Source: Streptomyces sp. ITFR-16
GTDB lineage: Bacteria > Actinomycetota > Actinomycetes > Streptomycetales > Streptomycetaceae
Reading direction: 5' to 3'
DNA length: 64,000 bases
NCBI RefSeq assembly: GCF_031844705.1
Contig: NZ_CP134609.1
Location: 7,316,001-7,380,000, forward strand
Below are positions 7,300 to 15,819 of this stretch, piece by piece (position 1 is the stretch's first letter; each line of letters opens with the position of its first letter). The notes beneath the pieces were generated by a model. The model had not been told where the DNA came from and made no database searches. It worked only from the letters and a program-made list of their open reading frames with translations. The position numbers and the translations under genes are program-made.

Positions 7300-9705
7300 G
7301 TGACCGGGCATCAGTCGCCTTCCCCCTCCGAGAGCGAGACCCCTGTGCCACCTGCCACCGAGACCCCGCAGAATACCGGGCCCGCGCTGGAACTGCTGGT
7401 CCACGGCGTGGGCGGAGCCACCCCGCAGGAGGTGCTCGTCGACCCGCGCACGGTCCGGGTGACCGGAGACGCCACCGCGGCCGTCTACCGGCGCGCCGAG
7501 GACGTCGACGCCGAGGCCCACCCCGAGCGGTACCGGGACAAGCCCATCGCCGAGGCGTACTGCTGGTCCAACCTCACCTCGGGCAACGGCTCCCGCGCGC
7601 TGTGGCTCCTGCTCCTCCCGTTCATGGTGATCAACCTCGCCCACTGGATGCGCCCGGCGGCCCGCCGGCGCCCCCGCGCGATCCGGCTGTACGGGGTGCT
7701 CGTCCGGCTGATCGCGCTCAGCCTCACCGTCCTGCTGACCGCCGCGGCCTGCGAGGTCGCCCTGGACCTCACCGCCTGGCAGTGCGCCGGCGTGCGCGCC
7801 TGCTCCGACCGCCGGTCCTGGCTGGGCTTCCTGTCCGCCGCCCAGGGCGGCTGGTGGTCCCAGCCGGGCCGCCGGCTCGCCCTCGCCGCCCTGGTGCCCA
7901 CCGCACTGGTCGGACTGCTCTGGTATCTGTCCAACCGGACCTGGAGCGCCTACGAGTCACAGCGCCCCCTGACCGAGCCCGGCCCCGACGGCACCCCGCC
8001 CGACGCGCGCATCCGGCCCGCGCTCGGACGGGCCGGATTCTGGTACGGACGCCGCCTCGTCGCCCGGCTGCGCGCCGCCCACACCGCCGCCGGATTCCTG
8101 ACCGTCACCGCCGCCGTCACCGGCGCCGCCGCCCGCCACGACCGGGCGACGGCGGGACCCGTGCCCGAACTGCTCGGCCGGCTGATCGAGGGCGCGCTCG
8201 TCCTCGGCCTGCTCGTCGTGCTCTGGGTCATCTGCCGCCGGGGCCGCAGCGAACGCCGGCTCGACAACCGGCTCGACCGCGCCGTCATCAGCTATCTGCC
8301 CGTCACCTCGCTCGCGCTGCTCGTCCTGGCCGCCGTCCACGCCGCCTGGTCCCGCCCCGGCTGGGTCTCCGCCGGGACACTCCCCGGTGATGTCACCTTC
8401 CGCGTCATCACCCTCTCCCAGGGCGCGCTGATCGTGCTGCTCGCCTCCGTCGCCCTGCATCTGTACCGGCGCGCTCCGGAGCCGCGCACCGTGATGCGCG
8501 GACTCGGCGGACCGGCCGTCGCCATGCTGGCCTGCGCGCTCGGCGGCGTCATGAGCGGCGGGGTGGCGCAGCGGGTCGCCGACTGGCTCGACGGGCCCGG
8601 CAGCCCCGGTATGGGCCGCAGCGTCGTCATAGAGGGACCCCCGGTGCTGCTCAGCTGGCAGGCGTCCGTCATCCCCGTGCTCCTGGTGCTGCTCCTGGTG
8701 CCGGGCACCGTGCTCGGCGTACGGACGTATCTGGCCGCCCGCCGGCTGGAGCCCGTCATCGACGCGGAGTACGGCGAGACGCGGCCCGACCCCTCCCGGA
8801 CCAAGCGGATCGCCATGATCCGGGCCACGGCGGCGCTCACCGACTCCGCCCCCGGCATGCTCGGCCTGGTCTCCGGCGCCACCCTGCTGCTGGGCGCAGC
8901 CGCCGTGGGCGGCGCCTGGGCGACCGGACAGGTCCCCGGACTCGCGATGGACGGCAGCGGACCCTTCCTGGAATCGGCCGCCGAGGCCGCGCAGTCGACC
9001 GGCTCCTGGATGATCGGCTTCGGCTTCCTGATATTCGTCACGTGCGGACGCCGCGCCTACCGTGACGCCTCGGCCCGGCGCACCATCGGCATCCTCTGGG
9101 ACGTCGGTACGTTCTGGCCGCGCGCCGCCCACCCCTTCGCCCCGCCCTGCTACGCCGAGCGCGCGGTACCCGACCTGGCCTCGCGCATGTCCGGCTGGAC
9201 CGCCCGCACCCGTGGCCGGCTCGTCATCTCCGGACACTCCCAGGGCAGCGTGCTGGCCGCGTCCGCGGTCTGGCAGCTGCCCGCCGGGACCCGTGCCCGG
9301 GTCGCCCTGCTCACCTACGGATCACCCATCGAACGCCTCTACGGCCGGTGGTTCCCCGCCTACTTCGGGCCCGCCCAGCTCCACGGGCTGCACCGCTCCG
9401 TGCACTGCTGGCGCAATCTGTGGCGGGCCACCGACCCCATCGGCGGCGAGATCAGGCTCGGCGAGGAGTCCGGGCCCGAGGTGGACCGGGGCCCGCTCAA
9501 GGACCCCCTGGTCTACGGCCGCACCCCCGAGCACCCGCTCCCCGAGCCGGTGCTCGGCCACTCCGACTACCAGGCCGACCCGGTCTTCGCCCGGGAACGG
9601 GCCGCGCTCCTGGAGCGCCTGGCCCCCGTCCTGCCGCACCAGGCCGACGCCTCGCGCGCACCGCTCAAGGGAGTTCCGGAAGGTCCTCCGGATACAGCAG
9701 GGTGA
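7300..9705 (+). CDS. Large integral membrane protein with a C-terminal alpha/beta-hydrolase motif
   Basis: The protein has 801 residues. An N-terminal segment ELLVHGVGGATPQEVL resembles the first strand and loop of lipase-like hydrolases. It is followed by about ten hydrophobic helices between residues 95 and 590. A C-terminal domain carries the nucleophile elbow RLVISGHSQGSVLA. Hydrolase pieces flanking a membrane block is a layout I associate with conserved actinobacterial hypothetical proteins; I know no function. The GTG at 7300 lacks a clear ribosome-binding site, and the GTG at 7342 is an alternative. The last 41 nt overlap the convergent AAA gene. Confidence 0.7.
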   Translation: MTGHQSPSPSESETPVPPATETPQNTGPALELLVHGVGGATPQEVLVDPRTVRVTGDATAAVYRRAEDVDAEAHPERYRDKPIAEAYCWSNLTSGNGSRALWLLLLPFMVINLAHWMRPAARRRPRAIRLYGVLVRLIALSLTVLLTAAACEVALDLTAWQCAGVRACSDRRSWLGFLSAAQGGWWSQPGRRLALAALVPTALVGLLWYLSNRTWSAYESQRPLTEPGPDGTPPDARIRPALGRAGFWYGRRLVARLRAAHTAAGFLTVTAAVTGAAARHDRATAGPVPELLGRLIEGALVLGLLVVLWVICRRGRSERRLDNRLDRAVISYLPVTSLALLVLAAVHAAWSRPGWVSAGTLPGDVTFRVITLSQGALIVLLASVALHLYRRAPEPRTVMRGLGGPAVAMLACALGGVMSGGVAQRVADWLDGPGSPGMGRSVVIEGPPVLLSWQASVIPVLLVLLLVPGTVLGVRTYLAARRLEPVIDAEYGETRPDPSRTKRIAMIRATAALTDSAPGMLGLVSGATLLLGAAAVGGAWATGQVPGLAMDGSGPFLESAAEAAQSTGSWMIGFGFLIFVTCGRRAYRDASARRTIGILWDVGTFWPRAAHPFAPPCYAERAVPDLASRMSGWTARTRGRLVISGHSQGSVLAASAVWQLPAGTRARVALLTYGSPIERLYGRWFPAYFGPAQLHGLHRSVHCWRNLWRATDPIGGEIRLGEESGPEVDRGPLKDPLVYGRTPEHPLPEPVLGHSDYQADPVFARERAALLERLAPVLPHQADASRAPLKGVPEGPPDTAG

Positions 9706-12097
9706 GGTCGTCCGTGCTCGTCTCGGCGAGCTGGGCGACCCGGCCCGCATGCCGCTCGACCATCGACTCGAAGGTCTGGCGGGCGGTGCGGCCGTTGCCG
9801 AACGCGGGGCCCTTCGGCAGCTCCGCGAAGTACTTCAGCAGGGCCTCGCCGGTGCCGGAGGCGAGGCTGTACTCCTGCTCCTCGCTCTGCTGCTCGACGA
9901 TCCTCAGCAGCTCGTCCGGCTCGTAGTCGCTGAAGGTGATGGTCCGCGAGAACCGTGACGCCACACCGGGGTTGACGGTCAGGAACCGCTCCATCTCCTG
10001 CGTGTACCCGGCGACGATGACGACCACCGCGTCCCGGTGGTCCTCCATCAGCTTCACGAGCGTGTCGATGGCCTCCCGGCCGAAGTCCCGGCCGGAGTCC
10101 TCGGGGGACAGGGCGTACGCCTCGTCGACGAACAGCACCCCGCCGCGCGCCCGGTCGAAGGCCTCCTGGGTGCGGATCGCCGTCGAGCCGATGTGCTCAC
10201 CGACCAGGTCGACCCGGGACACCTCCACCAGATGGCCCCGCTCCAGCACCCCGAGCGAGGCCAGGATCTCGCCGTAGAGCCGGGCCACCGTGGTCTTGCC
10301 CGTGCCCGGGGAGCCGGTGAAGACGAGATGGCGCCGGACCGACGCCGCCTTGAGCCCGGCCAGCTGGCGCCGGCGCCCCACCTCGATCATGTCCGTGAGG
10401 GCGCGCACCTCGCGCTTGACGCTGTCGAGACCGACCAGCGCGTCCAGTTCACCGAGGACCGCCGCCGATGTGCGCGCCGGCTCGGCCGGGGCCTCGGGCA
10501 CCGCCGGTTCCACGGCACGCGGCGCGGGGACCGCACCGAGCAGCCCGGGGGCCGACTGGGTCGCCGTCAGGACGCTCGGCGCCGGGGGAGTGGCGGTGCG
10601 CAGCCCGCTCTCGTCGCTGCTGCAGTCCTCCACGACCGGCCCGTTGCCCGTGCCGTCGGCGGGTCCGCCGCCCTCCGGGAACTCGTAGCCGCCCCGCGCG
10701 CAGCGCTCGGTGCGGCACCGGGTCAGAGTCGTACGGCAGCCCTCCATCACATGGAAGCCGTAGCCCTCACTGCCCGTGACCCGGCAGCTGTCGAAGGTGC
10801 CGCGGCCCTCGGCCGACACATAGAAACCGGCCTCGGCGGGCGAGGTCACCGTGCAGCGCTCGATCCTCGGGTCGGCGCCCTTGGTGACGATCACACCCGT
10901 CTGGGCCGCGTCGACGGTGCAGTTGTTCAGCGTGCCGCCGCTGCCGTGGTCGCGGAACCAGGCACCGGTGGACGCCTCGCGGATCCGGCAGTCGTCGAGC
11001 TGCGCGGTCGCCCCGTCGCTGACCGACACCGCCGTGTTGCGGATCTGGGACAGATCGCTGTCCACGACGTCCGCGCGGGACCCCCGGTCGAGGACGAACA
11101 GGGCGTCCGGCACGTCGTGGACCCTGCAGGAGTCCAGTATCACCGTCGCCCCGTCGCTCACCCAGACCGCCGGATAGTCGCCCGTGCTGTCGTGGATCTC
11201 GCACTGGTTGGCGTCGACCCGGGTGCCCGGGTCCCAGACGGACAGCCCGTTGCGGCCGAACCTGCGCACCGTCGAGCGGGTCAGGGTCAGCACCGAACGC
11301 GAACGCAGATCCACCGCGTTCTCGGGGATGTCGTGGATGTCGCAGTCGGCCAGCGTGAGCACCGCGTCGGTGTCGAGGGTGACCCCGTCCGCCGAGGTCC
11401 GGTGCACCGTGCAGTCGGTGAGATGTGCGGAGGCGCGGGCGGACACCTGTATGCCACTGCCCTTGATCTCGTAGACCTCGCAGCCCACGGCCTCCAGACC
11501 GCTGCCCTCGCCCGTGACCGAGAGGCCCGCGCCCGAGGCGTGGTGGACGCGGCAGCGCTCCAGCCGGGGGTGGCCGCCGTCGCGCACCGAGACGCCCGAC
11601 TGGCCCGCGGAGACGATCTCGCACTCCTCGAACACCCCGCCCGCGCCGTCGAGTACGGCGATGCCGACGCCGGCCGGATTGTCGACGGTGCAGCGGCGCA
11701 CGGTGGGCCGGGCCGCACCGCGCACCTCCATCCCGGCGGCCGAGCGGGTCACGATCCGCAGGTCCGCGAGCTCGGGCGCGCCCTCCTCGATCAGCAGGGC
11801 GGGGGCAGCCGAGTCCTGGCCCTCCACATGCAGATCCTGGACGACGGCGGAGGCGCGCAGCGTCAGCGGCACCCCGTCGGCCGGCGCGATCCGTACGGAA
11901 CCGAGCGAGCCCTCCGGCCCGCGCAGCGTCACCGCGCGGTCGATGACCAGGTTCTCCCGGTAGGTGCCCGGGGCGACCGTGAGCACATCACCGTCCGCCG
12001 CCGCTTCCAGCGCCGCGGTGAGGGAGGCGTATTCGCCAGTGCGGCGCCGCCACCGCGATGTGCCGGTGTGCGTCACCTGGACCGTGCCCTGTGCCAT
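9665..12097 (-). CDS. Right-handed beta-helix repeat protein fused to a CbbX/SpoVK-type AAA+ ATPase
   Basis: The 810-residue protein has two parts. Residues about 1-500 are a parallel beta-helix with regularly spaced rungs (repeats of 'xxxCxVxxxxxxGVxVxxGAxPxLxxC' type). Residues about 545-810 are an AAA+ module with Walker A FTGSPGTGKTTVARLYGEIL, Walker B GVLFVDEAYALS and the sensor segment VVVIVAGYTQEMERFL. The ATPase half resembles EccA/CbbX/SpoVK proteins, which remodel protein complexes. The beta-helix probably binds a client or a glycan. The gene is monocistronic, and its 3' end overlaps the convergent membrane-protein gene. The cellular role is unknown. Confidence 0.85.
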   Translation of the reverse strand: MAQGTVQVTHTGTSRWRRRTGEYASLTAALEAAADGDVLTVAPGTYRENLVIDRAVTLRGPEGSLGSVRIAPADGVPLTLRASAVVQDLHVEGQDSAAPALLIEEGAPELADLRIVTRSAAGMEVRGAARPTVRRCTVDNPAGVGIAVLDGAGGVFEECEIVSAGQSGVSVRDGGHPRLERCRVHHASGAGLSVTGEGSGLEAVGCEVYEIKGSGIQVSARASAHLTDCTVHRTSADGVTLDTDAVLTLADCDIHDIPENAVDLRSRSVLTLTRSTVRRFGRNGLSVWDPGTRVDANQCEIHDSTGDYPAVWVSDGATVILDSCRVHDVPDALFVLDRGSRADVVDSDLSQIRNTAVSVSDGATAQLDDCRIREASTGAWFRDHGSGGTLNNCTVDAAQTGVIVTKGADPRIERCTVTSPAEAGFYVSAEGRGTFDSCRVTGSEGYGFHVMEGCRTTLTRCRTERCARGGYEFPEGGGPADGTGNGPVVEDCSSDESGLRTATPPAPSVLTATQSAPGLLGAVPAPRAVEPAVPEAPAEPARTSAAVLGELDALVGLDSVKREVRALTDMIEVGRRRQLAGLKAASVRRHLVFTGSPGTGKTTVARLYGEILASLGVLERGHLVEVSRVDLVGEHIGSTAIRTQEAFDRARGGVLFVDEAYALSPEDSGRDFGREAIDTLVKLMEDHRDAVVVIVAGYTQEMERFLTVNPGVASRFSRTITFSDYEPDELLRIVEQQSEEQEYSLASGTGEALLKYFAELPKGPAFGNGRTARQTFESMVERHAGRVAQLAETSTDDLTLLYPEDLPELP

Positions 12098-12271
12098 GGC
12101 GCTGTCGTGCCCCCGTCTCGTGCGTGTGTGATGCCCGGGTCACCGGCCTCGCGGCAGCGACCAGCCGGGGTCCGCCTGCCGGAACGACGGGCGGGCCGGT
12201 CCACCGTAGCGCGCGCGGAGGACCGGAGTTGACCCGATCCGCAGGTCCCGGGGTATGTCCGGACGAAAGAC

Positions 12272-12877
12272 CTAGCTGCCGGTGCCCGTCCTGCCCCAGT
12301 CCGGACCGGCCTTGGCCCAGGCGCGGTCGAGCCGCTCGTACCGCCGCTGCACCATGCGCCATACGATCAGGCGCCGCACGCCCTCGACCAGGAGGGCGGC
12401 CAGCATCGCCGCGCCGAAGCCCGCCAGCGCGGCGTGCGTGTGCGCCGTCGGCCCGTCCATGGGGCGCACGGCGGGGGCGCCCTTGCGGTCCGTCCATATC
12501 CGGAGCCGGGAGCCGGGGGCGGTGTTGCGCGCGGAGGTCGTCACCACCGCGCTGCGCGCCGTACCGTCCGGGGTGTGCCAGCGGGCCACCACCGCGGTCT
12601 GCGCCATGCGGTCCGTGGTGGCCTCGGGGTCGGCCGCGAAGTGCTGGGAGGCGACCCGGCGCACCACGACGGCGGTGGTGAGATGGCGGCCCGACTGCTG
12701 GGCGCGCACCGACCGCTGGAGCGCGGCATCCGTGCGCGCTCCGCAGAACCAGCCGAGCGCCGGCGCCGCCAGCACCAGCAGAAGGAACGCGACCAGAGCC
12801 ACCCACGCCTCGCGCCGGTCCGTGGCGCGGCGCAGCGGATTGTGCCGCCAGCGCCATACTCCCGTCAGTGCTCGCAC
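12272..12877 (-). CDS. Rv1733c-like membrane protein
   Basis: The protein has about 201 residues with two transmembrane helices: one near the N-terminus (AWVALVAFLLLVLAAPALGWF) and one near the C-terminus (ALAGFGAAMLAALLVEGVRRL). Between them lies an extracytoplasmic domain that includes VARWHTPDGTARSAVV and the short motif RIWTDRKGAPA. This two-helix layout is that of the actinobacterial Rv1733c family, whose function is not known. The GTG at 12877 has an AAGGGGG site; a longer frame from 12943 lacks one. Confidence 0.75.
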   Translation of the reverse strand: MRALTGVWRWRHNPLRRATDRREAWVALVAFLLLVLAAPALGWFCGARTDAALQRSVRAQQSGRHLTTAVVVRRVASQHFAADPEATTDRMAQTAVVARWHTPDGTARSAVVTTSARNTAPGSRLRIWTDRKGAPAVRPMDGPTAHTHAALAGFGAAMLAALLVEGVRRLIVWRMVQRRYERLDRAWAKAGPDWGRTGTGS

Positions 12878-13238
12878 AGTCCTGCACCCCCTTGCCCGGC
12901 CAACGCACCGCCGGTCCTCGTGAGTTCCCGGCCCTGCGGGCACTTTCGGCCGAGTACGCGCTCCCCGCCGCCTCCACCGGCTCGACCCGTGTGCCGTACG
13001 GCATCATGCCGACCGTTTCCCGCGGTTGTGGGACCTCCACGGTCGGCGCCGCGCTCCCCGGCGCGGACAGGACGATGCCGCCGTCCGGCAGCGGTCCGGC
13101 ACGGGCCGGCGACATGCGCAGCAGGCGGCGCTGGGCGACGGCCGCTCCCGTGGCGTCGACCCGGCGTTCAGCTGCGGGCCGCCGCCCGGCCCCCCGAGAC
13201 CTCCTCCGGAAGGAACCCTGGGGCCCCTCCGGACGGGC
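12878..13238. other. 361-bp interval without a supportable gene
   Basis: Both strands carry open frames with high GC3, but none has a convincing start and ribosome-binding site, and I recognise no family in them. The interval must hold the promoter of the Rv1733c-like gene on the minus strand and any terminator for the DUF6643-like gene. No clear hairpin or palindrome was found. Confidence 0.4.
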
Positions 13239-13721
13239 CTAGTACCCCCGGCCCTGGTACGGGCGGTTGTAGGGGTCCTCGTACGGGGACTGCGCGGGGA
13301 CGGGACGGGCCGCCGCGGGACGCATCGACTCGTACCCCGTGCTCGGCGCGGGCCGCTGCGGTTGCTGCTGCTGGTACGGCGGGGGCGACTGGTACCCGCC
13401 GCGGCTCGCCGACGGCTGCTGCGGGATGTACGGCGCCGGCGCCGCCTGCAGATGCGCCGGCCGCATCGGCGCGTAGCTCTGCTGCGACGGCTGCGGATAG
13501 CCGTACGACTGCTGTGGCTGGGAGGGCGCCGCGGGAAGAGCCGGCAGGGCCGCGGGGAGAGCCGGCAGATAGCTGTTGCCGGTGTCGTAGGCGGCGGGCA
13601 CTCGGATCGGTGCGATCTGAGGCGTGCCCCGCTCCGCGACCAGGGAGTCGTAGATCGGAGTGTCGGGGAACGACGGCGCGGCGTAGTAGCCGCCGCCGTA
13701 GGTGGAGCGGGGGGAGGTCAT
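13239..13721 (-). CDS. DUF6643-like Pro/Gln/Tyr-rich protein
   Basis: The 160-residue protein is strongly biased towards Pro, Gln, Tyr and Ser. It begins MTSPRSTYGGGYYAAPSF and contains a well-ordered segment TPIYDSLVAERGTPQIAPIRVP, followed by a disordered tail of PxxQQ repeats. I recall near-identical N-termini in Streptomyces proteins annotated as DUF6643; their function is unknown. The ATG at 13721 has an AGGTG-type site. It could be a cytoplasmic scaffold or phase-separating protein, but nothing here proves it. Confidence 0.7.
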   Translation of the reverse strand: MTSPRSTYGGGYYAAPSFPDTPIYDSLVAERGTPQIAPIRVPAAYDTGNSYLPALPAALPALPAAPSQPQQSYGYPQPSQQSYAPMRPAHLQAAPAPYIPQQPSASRGGYQSPPPYQQQQPQRPAPSTGYESMRPAAARPVPAQSPYEDPYNRPYQGRGY

Positions 13722-13900
13722 GGCACCTAAGTTAAGCCCACGATGTGCTGATTGGGGAGCCCCAATCTTGGGGTCATCCGATTTACGCCAGTTCTGACCG
13801 TCTGACCTGCTAAAACATTGACAAGGCCGCCGTCGGTGACGGGGGCCTCCGCGCTGGTCGCCGCGCCGGTGGCCCACGACCGGGTCGCACGGGCGGCCGA

Positions 13901-13906
13901 TATCCT
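13901..13906 (+). promoter_or_regulatory. -10 element of a leaderless promoter (TetR gene)
   Basis: TATCCT lies six bases before the ATG at 13913, which makes a leaderless transcript likely. It also favours that ATG over the in-frame GTG at 13907. Confidence 0.5.
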
Positions 13907-13912
13907 GTGGCC

Positions 13913-14485
13913 ATGCCAGCCACCCGCCGCACCGCACGCCAGACCGACCTCCTGGAGCGACTGGTGGCGCTGGTGATCGCGGAGGGGTTTGCCGCGTTCA
14001 CCCTCGACGACCTCGCGGAACGCCTGCACTGCTCGAAGACGACGCTGTATCAGCTCGCCCGCAGCAAGCAGGGGCTGGTGCGCGAGGCGGTCAAGCACTA
14101 CTTCCGGAACGCGACGTCCGCGGTCGAGAAGCAGGTGGCGGACACCGCCGCGCCGGCCCAGCGGGTGGTCGTCTACCTCACCGCGGTCGCCGAGCAGTTG
14201 CGGCCGCTGTCGCGCCGGTTCCTCGACGACATGGCCGGCCTCGACGTGACCCGCGAGGTGTACGAGGCCAACACCCGGCGCGCCGCCGACCGCATCCGTG
14301 AGCTGATCACGGAAGGGGTCGACGCGGGGGCCTTCCGGCCGGTGCACGCCGCGTTCGTCGGCGAGGCGGCCGCCGCCACCATGCAGGCGATCCAGCAGGG
14401 CGAGGTCGGCCACCGCACGGGCCTGAGCGATTCCGAGGCGTACGGCGAGCTGGCCTCGCTCATCGTGCACGCCGTCGCACCCTGA
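13913..14485 (+). CDS. TetR/AcrR family transcriptional regulator
   Basis: The 190-residue protein has an N-terminal TetR helix-turn-helix (residues about 10-55; LLERLVALVIAEGFAAFTLDDLA followed by LHCSKTTLYQLARSKQGLV) and an all-helical ligand domain. It is convergent with the acyl-CoA dehydrogenase gene, whose promoter contains a perfect inverted repeat suited to a TetR dimer. A role in controlling fatty-acid or acyl-CoA metabolism is therefore a reasonable inference. The start is discussed with the -10 box just upstream. Confidence 0.85.
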   Translation: MPATRRTARQTDLLERLVALVIAEGFAAFTLDDLAERLHCSKTTLYQLARSKQGLVREAVKHYFRNATSAVEKQVADTAAPAQRVVVYLTAVAEQLRPLSRRFLDDMAGLDVTREVYEANTRRAADRIRELITEGVDAGAFRPVHAAFVGEAAAATMQAIQQGEVGHRTGLSDSEAYGELASLIVHAVAP

Positions 14486-14524
14486 CGCCGGGGGAGGCGG
14501 TCCCCTGCTCACCGGGGGCCTGTG

Positions 14525-15724
14525 TCAGTGCTCCGCGCCTCCGGTGGTTACGGCGGACGGTGTGCTCATTACGCCGGCGCCGGCGGAGCGCAGCGCGCGG
14601 CTGATCACCAGGCGCTGGATCTGGTTGGTGCCCTCGAAGATCTGCATGACCTTGGCCTCGCGCATGTAGCGCTCGGCCGGGCCGCCGGCCGAGTACCCCT
14701 CGTCGCCCATGAGTTCCACGGCGTCCCCGGTCACCCGCATGGCGTTGTCCGTGGCGAGCATCTTGGCGATGGACGCGTCCCGGCCGAAGGGCAGGCCCTG
14801 GTCCTTCAGCCGGGCGGCGGCCAGGGTGGCCGTACGGGCGGACGTCACGGCGGCCGCCATGTCCGCCAGGGCGAAGGCGGGGCCCTGCTGCTCGATGAGG
14901 GGGGCGCCGTACACCTCGCGCCGGCAGGCGTGGCCGACCGCCGCGTCCAGCGCGGCCTGCGCGAGCCCGACGGCGACCGCCGCGATGCCCATCCGGCCGT
15001 TGTCGAGGGCGGCGAGCGCGATCTTCAGCCCCTGCCCCTCCTCGCCGATCCGCCGCGCCACGGGAATGCGCACGTCCTCGAAGCGCATGCTCGTCGTGGC
15101 CGACCCGGTCAGCCCCATCTTCCGCTCGGGCGGGTCGGCGGTGAGGCCGGGGGTGTCGGCGGGCACCAGGAAGCAGGAGATCCCGTGCGAGCGGTGGTCG
15201 GAGGTACGGGCCATCACCGTGTAGAAGTCCGCGTGGCCGCCGTGCGTGGTCCATGCCTTCAGACCGTTGATGACGTAGTGGTCGCCGTCCAGGACGGCCC
15301 GCGTACGCATCGCCGCCGGGTCGGAGCCCGCCTCGGGCTCGGACAGGCAGTAGGCGCCGAGCGTACGGCCGCCGAGCATCCGGGGCAGCCACCGGCGCCG
15401 CTGCTCCTGCGTACCGAAGCGGGCGAGCGGGAAGCAGGCCATGACGTGGACCGACACCCCGACGCCCACGGAGGCCCAGGCGGTCGCCACCTCCTCCAGG
15501 GCCTGCAGATACACCTCGTAGGGCCGGCCGCCGCCCCCGTGCTCCTCGGGGTAGGGGAGGCCCAGCATGCCCAGGTCCCCCAGCGCCCGGAAGGCGTCGC
15601 GGGGGAAGGAGGCGCCCGCCTCGGCGGCTGCGGCCCGGGGTGCGAGCGACTCCTGGGCGAACGCGCGGACGGCGCCGAGCAGTTGGACTGCCTCATGGCT
15701 GGGAAGTACGCGATCGGCGGGCAT
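14525..15724 (-). CDS. Acyl-CoA dehydrogenase
   Basis: The 399-residue flavoenzyme has the full family layout: an N-terminal helical domain, a middle beta domain with the FAD segment YCLSEPEAGSDPAA and the WTTHGGHADFYTVMART stretch, and a C-terminal helical domain with the family signature near the end (QIFEGTNQIQRLVISRAL). It oxidises an acyl-CoA to the 2-enoyl-CoA with FAD. The base Glu is the one in IFEGT. The ATG at 15724 has a GGGGGAG site. The gene stands alone behind a conspicuous 28-bp inverted repeat. Chain-length preference cannot be read from the sequence. Confidence 0.9.
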   Translation of the reverse strand: MPADRVLPSHEAVQLLGAVRAFAQESLAPRAAAAEAGASFPRDAFRALGDLGMLGLPYPEEHGGGGRPYEVYLQALEEVATAWASVGVGVSVHVMACFPLARFGTQEQRRRWLPRMLGGRTLGAYCLSEPEAGSDPAAMRTRAVLDGDHYVINGLKAWTTHGGHADFYTVMARTSDHRSHGISCFLVPADTPGLTADPPERKMGLTGSATTSMRFEDVRIPVARRIGEEGQGLKIALAALDNGRMGIAAVAVGLAQAALDAAVGHACRREVYGAPLIEQQGPAFALADMAAAVTSARTATLAAARLKDQGLPFGRDASIAKMLATDNAMRVTGDAVELMGDEGYSAGGPAERYMREAKVMQIFEGTNQIQRLVISRALRSAGAGVMSTPSAVTTGGAEH

Positions 15725-15739
15725 GGCTCCCCCTCGCTG

Positions 15740-15767
15740 TGATACTGAGAATGAAACGACAGTATCA
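15740..15767 (-). promoter_or_regulatory. Perfect inverted repeat, candidate TetR operator
   Basis: TGATACTG and CAGTATCA form perfect 8-bp arms around a 12-nt spacer, 16 bp upstream of the acyl-CoA dehydrogenase start. A related half-site (GGTATCG) follows at about 15773. The AT-rich character stands out against the surroundings. The convergent TetR regulator at 13913 is the obvious candidate binder. Confidence 0.6.
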
Positions 15768-15819
15768 TTCACGGTATCGCCGAGGGGGTGCGCTCACCGC
15801 GGATCCGGCCCGGATCCGC

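Noticed and set aside
9957..12232. 731-aa plus-strand frame antisense to the beta-helix/AAA gene
   Set aside because: Composition is Arg/His/Gly-rich with no motif, while the opposite frame has clear Walker motifs and repeats.
12878..13115. Small minus-strand gene with frame ...GMMPYGTRVEPVEAAG...
   Set aside because: No plausible start and ribosome-binding site, and the frame merges into the upstream region of the Rv1733c-like gene; left as intergenic.
14486..14524. Terminator between the TetR and acyl-CoA dehydrogenase genes
   Set aside because: Only short interrupted G/C complementarity is present; not convincing as a hairpin.
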